Positions 7,593 through 16,054 of a stretch of 64,000 bases of DNA are shown piece after piece. The stretch comes from Arthrobacter sp. zg-Y919. Its GTDB lineage: Bacteria > Actinomycetota > Actinomycetes > Actinomycetales > Micrococcaceae. A model generated the notes under the pieces. It did not search any database. It was given only the letters and a program-made list of their open reading frames with translations, and was not told where the DNA came from. Both the position numbers and the translations under genes were made by a program. Position 1 is the first letter of the stretch. Each line of letters opens with the position of its first letter. The stretch lies in the NCBI RefSeq assembly GCF_030142045.1, contig NZ_CP126242.1, positions 682,001-746,000 on the forward strand, in the 5' to 3' direction.

Positions 7593-9071
7593 TCAGGCCA
7601 GGGCACCGGCCCGGCGGCCGAAGACACAGCCGGCAGCAAGGCCTGAACCGCCGGGGTAGTTGGTGCTGAACAGCCCGCCAAGCATCTCGCCGGCAGCGTA
7701 CAGTCCCGGGATGTGGTTGCCGCCGGCGTCGAGCACCCGGCCGTGCGTATCGCCCTTGACCCCGCCGAAGGTGAACGTGATGCCGCAGGTGACGCCGTAG
7801 GCATAGAACGGCCCGGTTTCCAGCGGAACCGCCCAGTTGCTCTTCACCGGTTCGGTCTGCGCCGACCGGCCGTCAAGCACGTTTGGGTCGAACTCGACAT
7901 CGCGGTCCACGGAGGCGTTGAACGAGGTGACGGTCTTTTCCAGTGCCTCCGGATCAATGCCGACCTTTGCCGCCAGCTCGGCGATGCTGTCGGCGGTTTC
8001 CACGGAAACGCCGGGCATGTCGTATTCCTCGGTCCGCAGCATCGGCCGCAGCGTGGCGTCGAATATCTGCCAGGCAACCGATCCCGGCTGGCGAAGGATC
8101 TCGCGGCCGTACTTGGCATAGGTGTAGTTGCGGAAGTCGGCGCCCTCATCCAGGAACCTCTCGCCGTCGCGGTTGACGATGATGCCCAGGGGATAGCTCT
8201 GCCGCGTCAGGCGGTTGGTCAGTTCCCGGTTGCTTTCATTGTTCTCGGTGAAGGCATCCCACTGCACACTGTGGCAGGTGTTCCAGTCTCCGCCGCGGGC
8301 CGCGCCGGCGTCGAGGGCGGCGAGGATCATGTCCCCGGTGTTGCAGGGAGTGCCCCGCACCTTGGCGTTTTCCCAGCCCTCGCCCAGGTGCTCACGGCGC
8401 AGTTCCGGGCTGGATTCGAAGCCGCCGGCAGTCAGGACCACCGATTCGGCCGCGATTTCGTAGTCTCCCTCGGGACCTGAGACGACGACGCCGGTGACGC
8501 GGCCGCCGTCGAGCAGCAACCGGGTGGCGGGGCTCCCGTAGCGGATGTCGACGCCGTGCTCCCGGGCCACGCGGGTGTGGTCGGCCATCATGCCCTCGCC
8601 GCCGCCCACGTTGCCGACGTGCAGCCCGCCCCAGAAGAGGTAGCTGCCGTCAGGGCGCTCGTACGCCTGGCGTTCGTACATGAGCCGGTACTTCAGGCCC
8701 AGGCTGTTCAGCCAGCGGAGGGTGGACTGGCTTTCGGCAATGAGCACCTCGGTGAGCCCTGGGTCATTGCGGCCCTCGGTCACCTTGGCCAGGTCGGAGG
8801 CGTAGTTTTCCGCGGTGTACGGCGGGACCACGGTGGAGGCGTGCCGGTCGTCGGGTTCGATCAGGCCGGCGAGGTCCTCGAGGCCGTCGTGGACAATCCG
8901 CGTGGCTCCGGCGGTGTAGAAGCTGTTGCCGCCGGAAAGTTCCTCGGTTCCCTTTTCCAGCAGGATGACCGAACGGCCGCGTTCGGCTGCAGCGTGGGCC
9001 GCGGTGAAACCGGCATTGCCGCCGCCCACCACTACGACATCCGCGTGGACGGTGCCTGGATTCTCTGCCAT
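7593..9071 (-). CDS. tcuA: FAD-dependent tricarballylate dehydrogenase-like flavoprotein
   Basis: A 492-residue flavoprotein of the fumarate reductase/succinate dehydrogenase superfamily. The FAD-binding Rossmann motif is VVVVGGGNAGFTAA (residues 12-25), followed by LLEKG; the C-terminal FAD segment is PGLYAAGEMLGGLFSTNYPGGSGLAAG. Overall resemblance is to TcuA, which oxidises tricarballylate to cis-aconitate, though other dicarboxylate or keto-acid oxidoreductases are possible. AGGAG 8 nt before ATG 9071 supports the start. It is divergent from a tripartite tricarboxylate transporter. No TcuB-like electron acceptor gene is seen nearby. Confidence 0.82.
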   Translation of the reverse strand: MAENPGTVHADVVVVGGGNAGFTAAHAAAERGRSVILLEKGTEELSGGNSFYTAGATRIVHDGLEDLAGLIEPDDRHASTVVPPYTAENYASDLAKVTEGRNDPGLTEVLIAESQSTLRWLNSLGLKYRLMYERQAYERPDGSYLFWGGLHVGNVGGGEGMMADHTRVAREHGVDIRYGSPATRLLLDGGRVTGVVVSGPEGDYEIAAESVVLTAGGFESSPELRREHLGEGWENAKVRGTPCNTGDMILAALDAGAARGGDWNTCHSVQWDAFTENNESNRELTNRLTRQSYPLGIIVNRDGERFLDEGADFRNYTYAKYGREILRQPGSVAWQIFDATLRPMLRTEEYDMPGVSVETADSIAELAAKVGIDPEALEKTVTSFNASVDRDVEFDPNVLDGRSAQTEPVKSNWAVPLETGPFYAYGVTCGITFTFGGVKGDTHGRVLDAGGNHIPGLYAAGEMLGGLFSTNYPGGSGLAAGCVFGRRAGALA

Positions 9072-9093
9072 TTCATCGCTCCTGTGATTCGGC

Positions 9094-9109
9094 GTATACG
9101 AATGTATAC
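9094..9109. promoter_or_regulatory. Candidate GntR/FCD operator overlapping tcuA promoter
   Basis: Two GTATAC hexamers (9094-9099 and 9104-9109) separated by 4 nt form an inverted repeat about 25 nt upstream of the tcuA start. FadR-subfamily regulators commonly bind GTNNAC-centred palindromes, and the site would overlap the -10 region. Binding by the adjacent GntR protein is inferred. Confidence 0.5.
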
Positions 9110-9233
9110 AGTGACGCTTGGAATGGCACTGAGTCTACGAGACTTCGGCACTTCGTCAAATAACCGGACGCATATTCGTATTGTGAATTAGGGGTGACGG
9201 AGCATACTGTGGTGATCCAGCTCACTTGGTGTA

Positions 9234-9255
9234 TTTGTATTTGAGTGTGTACAAA
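9234..9255. promoter_or_regulatory. Candidate second operator upstream of tctC
   Basis: TTTGTA (9234-9239) and TACAAA (9250-9255) form an inverted repeat with GTGTAC in the right half, 35 nt before tctC. It resembles the GTATAC site on the other side of the divergent region. Weaker than the tcuA-proximal site. Confidence 0.3.
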
Positions 9256-9290
9256 CGTCTCCACCACAACGATGTAATGGAACGGGAACT

Positions 9291-10271
9291 ATGAAAAAGT
9301 CCATCCGCACGGGAGCCTTTGCTCTCGTGGTTGCCGTGGTCACCCTCCTGGCGTTCGTGAATGCCGCGGCATCCGGCGGCACCGCAACAGCCCGCAGCAA
9401 ACTCACCCTGATTGCGCCGGCGGCACCCGGCGGCGGGTGGGACGGTTTCGCCCGGGAGGCGCAGCAGGGCCTGCGCAGCAACGGTGTGGTCAACAACCCG
9501 CAGGTAGTCAACGTCCCCGGAGCCGGCGGCACCATCGGCCTGAGCCAGTTCGTCCAGACACCGGGGCGGGAGGATGCCCTCCTCGTCACGGGTGGCGTTA
9601 TGGTGGGCGCCATCGAACTGGCGGACAATCCGGAGTCCATGGCCGACGTCGTACCTATTGCCCGCCTCGCCGATGACTTCGCGGCGCTGGTGGTCCCGGC
9701 CGATTCGGAGTTCCAGACCCTCGACGACTTCCTCGCGGCATGGAAGGCGGACCCGGGGGCCAACTCGATCGGTGGCGGCTCCCTCGGATCCATCGACCAT
9801 CTGCTCAGCGGACTGCTCGCGCAGAAGATCGGCATGGATCCGAGCACCGTGAACTATGTGGCGTACTCCGGCGGCGGCGAGGCGCTGACCTCCCTGCTGT
9901 CCCACACCACTGCCGTCGGGATGTCCGGATACAACGAAGTAGCGGACCAGATTGAGTCCGGCACCCTGCGCGCGCTGGCCATTTCCTCCGCGGAGCGGCT
10001 CGACGGCGTGGACGTACCCACCTTCAGGGAACAGGGCGTGGACGTATCGATGTCCAACTGGCGCGGCGTCGTTGCCGCCCCGGGAATTTCGGATGAGGCG
10101 AAGGCCGAGTTCATTTCCATCATTACGGAACTGCGCGAATCGGATGACTGGAAAGAGACCCTGGAGCGCAACAGCTGGACGGACAGCTTCGCCACCGGCG
10201 AGGAATTTGAAGCCTTTATAGAAGAAGAAGTCGCCACCGCGCAATCAATTGTTAAGGAGCTCGGACTATGA
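9291..10271 (+). CDS. tctC: Tripartite tricarboxylate transporter substrate-binding protein
   Basis: A 326-residue Bug/TctC-family solute-binding protein. The N-terminus is a signal peptide (MKKSIRTG then a hydrophobic stretch of about 20 residues), followed by LTLIAPAAPGGGWDGFAREAQ, the PGGxxD-like signature of the family. It captures a carboxylate outside the membrane and delivers it to TctA/TctB. There is no Cys near the end of the signal peptide, so it is not an obvious lipoprotein, which is unusual for a Gram-positive binding protein. It overlaps tctB by 4 nt. Confidence 0.9.
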   Translation: MKKSIRTGAFALVVAVVTLLAFVNAAASGGTATARSKLTLIAPAAPGGGWDGFAREAQQGLRSNGVVNNPQVVNVPGAGGTIGLSQFVQTPGREDALLVTGGVMVGAIELADNPESMADVVPIARLADDFAALVVPADSEFQTLDDFLAAWKADPGANSIGGGSLGSIDHLLSGLLAQKIGMDPSTVNYVAYSGGGEALTSLLSHTTAVGMSGYNEVADQIESGTLRALAISSAERLDGVDVPTFREQGVDVSMSNWRGVVAAPGISDEAKAEFISIITELRESDDWKETLERNSWTDSFATGEEFEAFIEEEVATAQSIVKELGL

Positions 10272-10897
10272 GTCTTGCCCAGGACAAACCGGCTCCCCTG
10301 CAGCGGACGGCGCCGCACCGGAGTCCCGCGCTTGAGGGCCGCAGCGAATTGATTGTGGTGGCGGTGCTGTATGCCCTTGCCGTTTTCCTCACCGTCGGCA
10401 CCGTCTCCATGAACGTCCAGGGCAGTGCCGTACCCGGGCCGCAGTTCTTCCCGGTGCTGGTCAGTATTGCCCTCTACGTAGTGGCCACGGCGTTGGCGGT
10501 CTCCGTCATCCGGCGGCCGAATGTGCCGGACACCCGCATCCACCCCGGGCACGGCAACTTCTCCGGAGCCATGCTCGATGACCTGGCCGGCGAACACGAG
10601 TTCTCCACACCGCACCCGTCCGCCGACGCAGCCCATCCCACCTGGAAAACCTACTCCGACTGGCGGACGGTGGGCCTGGTGGTGGGCGGAGTGGTGGTCT
10701 TCACCGCAGCGCTGAACATCCTGGGCTGGATCATCAGCGCCGCGTTCCTGTTCTGGGTGATCTGCTACGCCATGGGCAGCAAGCGCCCCGGCTTTGATGT
10801 CGGGGTCTCCCTGCTGTTCTCCTCCATTGTCCAGCTGGCCTTCGGCGCCGGTCTTGGTCTCAACCTGCCCTCCGGCTTCCTGGGAGGGATGTTCTGA
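10268..10897 (+). CDS. tctB: Tripartite tricarboxylate transporter, small membrane subunit
   Basis: A 209-residue membrane protein with four predicted helices: about residues 25-45 and 55-75 (PQFFPVLVSIALYVVATALAV region), then about 140-160 and 170-200. The characteristic GPxxFP motif is present as VPGPQFFPVLV. A hydrophilic stretch of about 50 residues between helices 2 and 3 makes it longer than many TctB proteins. The ATG overlaps the tctC stop (ATGA), and the stop overlaps the tctA start, indicating translational coupling. Confidence 0.88.
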   Translation: MSLAQDKPAPLQRTAPHRSPALEGRSELIVVAVLYALAVFLTVGTVSMNVQGSAVPGPQFFPVLVSIALYVVATALAVSVIRRPNVPDTRIHPGHGNFSGAMLDDLAGEHEFSTPHPSADAAHPTWKTYSDWRTVGLVVGGVVVFTAALNILGWIISAAFLFWVICYAMGSKRPGFDVGVSLLFSSIVQLAFGAGLGLNLPSGFLGGMF

Positions 10898-12438
10898 TGG
10901 ATCAGCTTGCACTGCTTTTTGAAGGGTTCGCGCACGCGCTCACGCCCGTGAACCTGCTCTGGGTCTTTATCGGTGCCGTACTTGGCACGGCCGTGGGCGT
11001 CCTGCCCGGACTCGGCTCGGCCATGGCGGTGGCACTGCTGCTGCCCGTGACCTTCTCGCTGGAACCGACGGCGGCTTTCATCATGTTCGCCGGAATCTAC
11101 TTCGGCGGGCTCTTCGGTGACTCCACGGCAGGCATCCTGCTCAACACGCCGGGCAACTCCTCGGCCATCGCCTCCACCTTCGAGGGGCACCGGATGGCCA
11201 AGAACGGCCACGCCGCCAAGGCCTTGGCCACCGCCGCGATTGGTGCCTTCATCGGCGGGCTGATCGCCACAACGCTGGTGGTGTTCTTCGCGCCTACCCT
11301 CGTCCGCCTGGCCACTGTCTTCGGCCCGGCTGAGTACTTCGCCCTGGCGGTCTTCGCCTTCCTGGCCATCTCCGCCGTCGTCTCCGAATCGGTCATCCGG
11401 GGAGTCGCCGCACTGTGCATCGGCCTGGCCCTCGCACTGGTCGGCATTGACGGACCCAGCGGCACGGCCCGCTTCACCCTGGGTCTGCCGCAGCTGTTCG
11501 ATGGCATCTCCATCATCGTGATCACCGTGGGGCTGCTGGCGCTGGGGGAGGTGTTCCACGTAGCCTCACGGATCCACCGCGACCCGGTGGCCACCAGGAT
11601 CAAGGCGGGTGGCAATGCCCGGATCAATCTCCGCGACTTCCGCAAAGCGCTTCCGGCCTGGCTGCGCGGCACCGCGTTCGGTGCACCCTTCGGGCTGATC
11701 CCGGCGGGCGGTGCCGAGGTGCCCACCTTCCTGGCGTACGGGACGGAGAAGCAGCTGGCCAAACGCCGCAACGACCCCGAGTTCGGCACCACCGGCTCCA
11801 TCAAGGGGCTGGCCGCACCGGAAGCGGCGTCGAACGCCACCGCGGGAACGGCGATGGGCGCGTTGCTGGCACTGGGGCTGCCGACGTCGGCGACGGCGGC
11901 AATCATGCTCGCCGCCTTCCAGCAGTACGGCATGCAGCCGGGCCCGTTGCTCTTCGAGCGCAGCGGGGACCTGGTGTGGGCACTGCTGGCCTCACTGTTT
12001 ATCGGCCTGGTGATGCTCCTCATCATCAACCTGCCGTTCGCAAGTGTCTGGGCCAAGCTGCTGAGTATCCCGCGGCACTACCTCTACGCCGGCATTACGG
12101 TGTTTTCGGTGCTGGGCGTCTACGCGGTGAGTTCCTCGCTCATCGACCTGTGGCTGCTCATCGCCATCGGGCTGGTCGGCTTCATGATGCGCCGCTACAG
12201 CATCCCGCTGGCTCCGGTCCTGATCGCGGTGATCCTCGGCCCGATGGCCGAGACGGAACTGCGGCGGGCGCTGGCCGTGTCCGAAGGGGATCTGGGCATC
12301 CTGGTCGGCAGCCCGATCACCGTCACCCTCTACTTGGTGCTCGTGGTGGCGCTGGCCGTCAGCGCAGTGCAGCATCTGCGCCACCGTCGGGATGACCGCC
12401 GCGCGGCAGACGCTGAACCGGAGCACGAAACGGTCTAG
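10897..12438 (+). CDS. tctA: Tripartite tricarboxylate transporter, large membrane subunit
   Basis: A 513-residue polytopic membrane protein with about 11-12 helices. The duplicated family motifs are clear: VGVLPGLGSAMAVALLLP (residues about 29-46) and, in the second half, ALLALGLPTSATAAIML. TctA forms the sodium- or proton-coupled channel of the transporter. It is coupled to tctB (TGATG overlap) and ends the operon. With TcuA opposite, the likely substrate is tricarballylate, citrate or a related acid; this is inference from context. Confidence 0.92.
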   Translation: MDQLALLFEGFAHALTPVNLLWVFIGAVLGTAVGVLPGLGSAMAVALLLPVTFSLEPTAAFIMFAGIYFGGLFGDSTAGILLNTPGNSSAIASTFEGHRMAKNGHAAKALATAAIGAFIGGLIATTLVVFFAPTLVRLATVFGPAEYFALAVFAFLAISAVVSESVIRGVAALCIGLALALVGIDGPSGTARFTLGLPQLFDGISIIVITVGLLALGEVFHVASRIHRDPVATRIKAGGNARINLRDFRKALPAWLRGTAFGAPFGLIPAGGAEVPTFLAYGTEKQLAKRRNDPEFGTTGSIKGLAAPEAASNATAGTAMGALLALGLPTSATAAIMLAAFQQYGMQPGPLLFERSGDLVWALLASLFIGLVMLLIINLPFASVWAKLLSIPRHYLYAGITVFSVLGVYAVSSSLIDLWLLIAIGLVGFMMRRYSIPLAPVLIAVILGPMAETELRRALAVSEGDLGILVGSPITVTLYLVLVVALAVSAVQHLRHRRDDRRAADAEPEHETV

Positions 12439-12621
12439 CAGGTTCACCCGGAGGCGACGGCGGCCAGACGCGGCCGTCCCCGCGGCCGTCCCCTCCGGCG
12501 GGAGTTAACAGCCCGTTCGCCGACAGGTTGATCTTCCTCGCACCGGACGTTTCGGTGGGGTCCGGCACCAACGGCCGGGATACGATGCTGAACAGCAACC
12601 GCACCCCACCGAAAGACCCCG
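12439..12621. other. Intergenic region after tctA
   Basis: This 183-bp gap holds a G/C-rich inverted stretch with two GCGGCCGTCCC copies near 12470-12492 that may terminate the tct transcript. No gene is evident; the GAAAG near 12611 is the ribosome binding site of the next gene. Confidence 0.3.
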
Positions 12622-13077
12622 ATGTCACCCCGCAAACTGTTCCGCAGCCTCGCACTGGCCGAAGCCGTGACCTGGACCCTGCTCCTGATCGGCATGTTCG
12701 CCAAGTACGTGCTGGACTTCGAAGCCCTCACGCCCATCTTCGGCGGCCTGCACGGCTTCGTGTTCCTCGCTTACGGCGTGGTCACCCTGTTTGTCTGGGC
12801 CAACCAGAAATGGCCGGCACGTACCGGCATCCTGGGCCTGGCCACCACGGTGATCCCGTGGGCCACCATTCCCTTCGAAAAGTCCGTGGACCGCCGCGGC
12901 CTGCTGAACGGCGGCTGGCGGATGGCACCGGGCGGCGGCGAGCCCACCAACGCCGTGGACCGGGTCTCGGCCCTCGTCCTGCGCCGGCCCATCGTGGCGG
13001 GGATCGTGGCGCTGGTGGCCGTTGCCGTGGTCTTCAGCGTCCTGCTGTACCTGGGCCCGCCGGTTCCTCAGGGATAA
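12622..13077 (+). CDS. DUF3817 family integral membrane protein
   Basis: A 151-residue membrane protein with the DUF3817 core at residues about 5-95: LALAEAVTWTLLLIGMFAKY, then GGLHGFVFLAYGVVT, then a helix near residues 68-88 ending IPFEKSVDRRGLL. A fourth hydrophobic helix lies near residues 122-143. The family is common in actinobacteria and has no established function. GAAAG precedes ATG 12622. It is convergent with the Bcr/CflA gene, with only 21 nt between. Confidence 0.83.
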   Translation: MSPRKLFRSLALAEAVTWTLLLIGMFAKYVLDFEALTPIFGGLHGFVFLAYGVVTLFVWANQKWPARTGILGLATTVIPWATIPFEKSVDRRGLLNGGWRMAPGGGEPTNAVDRVSALVLRRPIVAGIVALVAVAVVFSVLLYLGPPVPQG

Positions 13078-13098
13078 CTGTTCCGAACGGGATAACCG

Positions 13099-14421
13099 CT
13101 AGGACTCCGCGGGCAGCGGGGCGGCACCGGCGGCGCCTGGCTCTGCACCGGGCTTACCACCGGGACGCAGCCGACGCCGGTCCGGACGGTTGGTACGTCC
13201 CCCGCGGTACGCCGTCGTCCCCGTCGCCAGGATGAGGACGATCAGGACGGCACAGCCGATGATCACCGAGACCATGGCCATGGCGCCGCCGCCCAGGATC
13301 CCGACCAGCGGGCTGATGATCCCGGCCAGGCCCACCTGCAGCGCCCCGATCAGCGCTGCGGCACTGCCGGCCATGTGGCCGTAGTTGTTCAGGGCGAGGA
13401 TGGAGGAGTTCGAGGCAATGAAGCCGTGCATGCCCAGGACCAGCCACAGCCCGGCGGTCAGGCCGGCGACGCCGCCCAGACCGGTTAGTACGATCACCGG
13501 CAGCAGCATGGCCAGACCCAGCAGCAGGAGCACAGCGAGCCGCAGGATTCCCAAGGGGTTATAGCGGCCCACGAGCCAGGCGTTGAGCTGTGCGGAAATC
13601 ACCATGCCGACGCCGTTGATCGCGAACACGGCGGCGTACTGCGCCGGGCTGAGTCCGTATTCGTCCTGGAAGACGAACGGTGAACCCACCACGTAGCTCA
13701 TGATTACGGCCATGCCCAGGCCGGGAATCGTGGCCAGCGCCAGGAACTGCCGGTCCTTGAGCAGGACCCGGAAGCCGCTGAACGTACTGGCACCGCCCTT
13801 GGTCCGGCGGCGTTCCGGCGGCAGGGTTTCGGGCATCCACTTCAGGACAATTGCTCCGAGGACGACGCCGATCAGGGCCAGAGCGAGGAACACGGCACGC
13901 CAGTTCCACAGCCCGGAAACCGCCTGCCCGATGGTGGGGGCCAGCAGTGGGGCCAGACCGATGATCAGCATCAGCCGGGAAAGCATCGCGGCTGCGGAGG
14001 ATCCGGTGAACCGGTCCCGCACCACGGCCAGGGCCACCACGCCGGCGGCGGCGTTGAAGAAGCCCTGCAGCAGGCGCAGCACAATCAGCGCCCCGATGTT
14101 GGGCGCGAGGAAACACAGCAGCGACACCACCACGTGCAGGGCAATGCCGATGATCAGCGGCAGGCGCCGGCCGAAGCGGTCCGAGAACGGACCGATCACC
14201 AACTGCCCGACGGCGGCACCAAGCAGCGTGCCGGAGAGGGTGAACTGCGCCGCGGCGGCGCTGGTGTGCAGGTCCTCGGCTACCTCCGGCAGCGCCGGAA
14301 GGTACATGTCGGTGGTCACCGCCGGGAGCGCAGCCAGGGCACCGAGCATCAGGATGTACTTGATGCTCGTGCGGGCTGCAGTGCGGTTTCGTGTTCCAGT
14401 TTCGGGCGGGGTATCGCTCAC
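13099..14421 (-). CDS. Bcr/CflA-type multidrug efflux MFS transporter
   Basis: A 440-residue, 12-helix major facilitator. The DHA1/Bcr signatures are TTDMYLPALPEVAEDL in helix 1 and motif A as GPFSDRFGRRLPLIIG between helices 2 and 3, followed by LLQGFFNAAAGVVALAVVRD. Relatives export bicyclomycin, chloramphenicol and other drugs by proton antiport. The frame allows GTG 14427, but GTG 14421 has CAGGAG with 5-nt spacing and is preferred. The C-terminus is a hydrophilic, Arg/Gly/Ala-rich tail. Substrate unknown. Confidence 0.9.
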   Translation of the reverse strand: MSDTPPETGTRNRTAARTSIKYILMLGALAALPAVTTDMYLPALPEVAEDLHTSAAAAQFTLSGTLLGAAVGQLVIGPFSDRFGRRLPLIIGIALHVVVSLLCFLAPNIGALIVLRLLQGFFNAAAGVVALAVVRDRFTGSSAAAMLSRLMLIIGLAPLLAPTIGQAVSGLWNWRAVFLALALIGVVLGAIVLKWMPETLPPERRRTKGGASTFSGFRVLLKDRQFLALATIPGLGMAVIMSYVVGSPFVFQDEYGLSPAQYAAVFAINGVGMVISAQLNAWLVGRYNPLGILRLAVLLLLGLAMLLPVIVLTGLGGVAGLTAGLWLVLGMHGFIASNSSILALNNYGHMAGSAAALIGALQVGLAGIISPLVGILGGGAMAMVSVIIGCAVLIVLILATGTTAYRGGRTNRPDRRRLRPGGKPGAEPGAAGAAPLPAES

Positions 14422-14457
14422 AGGCACTCCTGGTGCGGGTTGCGGTTTTCTAAATCC

Positions 14458-15306
14458 TTACGGGTGCCGGACGCCGGCTCCAGCCAGCACGGCGCGGTAG
14501 CCTTCCCGGTACGTGGGGTAGGCAAACTCGAATCCCGTGCCGCGCAGCCGCCGGTTGCTCAGCCTGCGGTTGCCGCCGCGGCTGGTGGATGTTTCGCTTG
14601 CGGGCGGCAGTTGCCGGCCCAGTTCGGCGGCGAGGAATCCGAGCACATCTGCCAGCTCCACCGGCTCCATATCCACTCCAACATACAGGGGCGCGGGAGA
14701 GGAAACCCGGGTGGTGAGGTGCACGATGGCAGCGGCGGCGTCGTCCCGGTGGATCCGGTTGGTCAGCTGGGTCCGTGCCGGGACGACGGCGGTTCCTGCG
14801 GTGACGGAGTCGATCAGCCGGGTGCGTCCCGGCCCGTAAATGCCGGATAAGCGCAGCACCACCGCGTCGGGCCGCCGGGTGTGCAGCAGCTGCTCGGCCT
14901 CGAGGATCACGGCACCGGTGGCCGACGCCGGGGCGGCCGGTGTTTCCTCGTCCACCTCGCCGCCGTCGGCGTCGCCGTACACGGCGGTGGAGGAGACGAA
15001 GAGGATGCGCCGCGGCTGCACGCCGTCGCGCTCCAGGGCGTCCAGGACGTTCGCGGTACCGGTGAGGTAGGCCGCGCGGTAGGCCTCTTCGGTCCGCTGG
15101 TCGGCGGCCACCGCAATCACGACGACGTCGGTATCCGCCGGGATGTGCGGCAAATTCCCGGCGGTCAGGTCCACTGCGGAGCCGGTGATTTGCGCCGGGA
15201 GCTTCTCCGGCGAGCGGCGCCAGCCCAGCACGGAAAAGCCGGCCGCAGCGAACCGCAGGCCGGCTTCCGTGCCCAGATCGCCGCAGCCGGCGATCAGGAC
15301 CGTCAT
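14458..15306 (-). CDS. NAD-dependent epimerase/dehydratase-like (extended SDR) protein
   Basis: A 282-residue NAD(P)-binding protein. The Rossmann start MTVLIAGCGDLGTEAGLR carries a GxGxxG-like loop, followed by RILFVSSTAVYG and the late substrate-domain segment LRLSGIYGPGRTRLI. This is the arrangement of YeeZ-like and related atypical extended short-chain dehydrogenases. The YxxxK pair is not clear, so catalytic activity is uncertain. Only 3 nt separate its start from the end of the DJ-1/PfpI gene upstream, so the two are probably co-transcribed. Confidence 0.85.
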   Translation of the reverse strand: MTVLIAGCGDLGTEAGLRFAAAGFSVLGWRRSPEKLPAQITGSAVDLTAGNLPHIPADTDVVVIAVAADQRTEEAYRAAYLTGTANVLDALERDGVQPRRILFVSSTAVYGDADGGEVDEETPAAPASATGAVILEAEQLLHTRRPDAVVLRLSGIYGPGRTRLIDSVTAGTAVVPARTQLTNRIHRDDAAAAIVHLTTRVSSPAPLYVGVDMEPVELADVLGFLAAELGRQLPPASETSTSRGGNRRLSNRRLRGTGFEFAYPTYREGYRAVLAGAGVRHP

Positions 15307-15309
15307 GTT

Positions 15310-16011
15310 CTACTCAGCCAGGGCGGAGATGACGGCCTTGGCCACATCCTCGCTGGACTGGGGGTTCTGGCCGGAGATCAGGTTGCGGTCGCGGACCACG
15401 TAGCTGGTCCAGGCCGGACCGGTCTCGATCTCGGCGCCCTTGTTCCGCAGGACTTCCTCCACGAACCAGGGGGTGTTCTCCCCGGTGCCGCCATTGAGCT
15501 CTTCCTCGTCCGTGAAGACGGTGAGCTTGCGGCCGGCGAAGATGAATTCGCCGTCTTCGGTCTCGGCAGCCAGCAGGCCGGCGGGGCCGTGGCAGAACGG
15601 GGCAATGATCTTGCCCGCGGCGTCGGCCTCAATGAGGATCCGGCCCATGTCCTTGTCGAAGGCCAGGTCCGCCATGGGGCCGTGCCCGCCCGGCATCACT
15701 ACGGCGTCGTACTCAGCGGTATCCGCGTCGGCGAGCACCAGCGGCGAGGAGAGCTCGGCGTCGATGAAGGAGATGTACTGCGTGAAGGCTGCGGCCTTTT
15801 CCACGCTGCCGGCCGACTCGGGGGCCAGGGACACCTGGTCTACGGTGGGCTTGGCGCCGCCGGGGGTGGCGATGCGGACGGTGTGTCCGGCCTCGCGCAG
15901 CACGCGGTGCGATTCAACCAGTTCTTCGGCCCAGTAGCCGGTGGGGTGTTCGCTGCCGTCCCTCATGGTGAGGGAGTCTGCTGCGGATACAACCATCAGG
16001 ATATTTGCCAT
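15310..16011 (-). CDS. DJ-1/PfpI family protein (type 1 glutamine amidotransferase domain)
   Basis: A 233-residue class-I glutamine-amidotransferase-like protein. The acidic residue at the family position is in TGYWAEELV, the loop DAVVMPGGHGPMADL follows, and the nucleophile elbow is APFCHGPAGLL with Cys140 and His141. These features fit Hsp31/HchA-like proteins reported as glyoxalase III, deglycase or chaperone. AGGAG 8 nt before ATG 16011 supports the start. The aldo/keto reductase immediately upstream on the same strand is consistent with aldehyde or methylglyoxal detoxification, though this is inference. Confidence 0.88.
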   Translation of the reverse strand: MANILMVVSAADSLTMRDGSEHPTGYWAEELVESHRVLREAGHTVRIATPGGAKPTVDQVSLAPESAGSVEKAAAFTQYISFIDAELSSPLVLADADTAEYDAVVMPGGHGPMADLAFDKDMGRILIEADAAGKIIAPFCHGPAGLLAAETEDGEFIFAGRKLTVFTDEEELNGGTGENTPWFVEEVLRNKGAEIETGPAWTSYVVRDRNLISGQNPQSSEDVAKAVISALAE

Positions 16012-16054
16012 GCGTTCTATCTCCTCTGCTTGGCGGGAAAAGCGGAAAGTGTTG

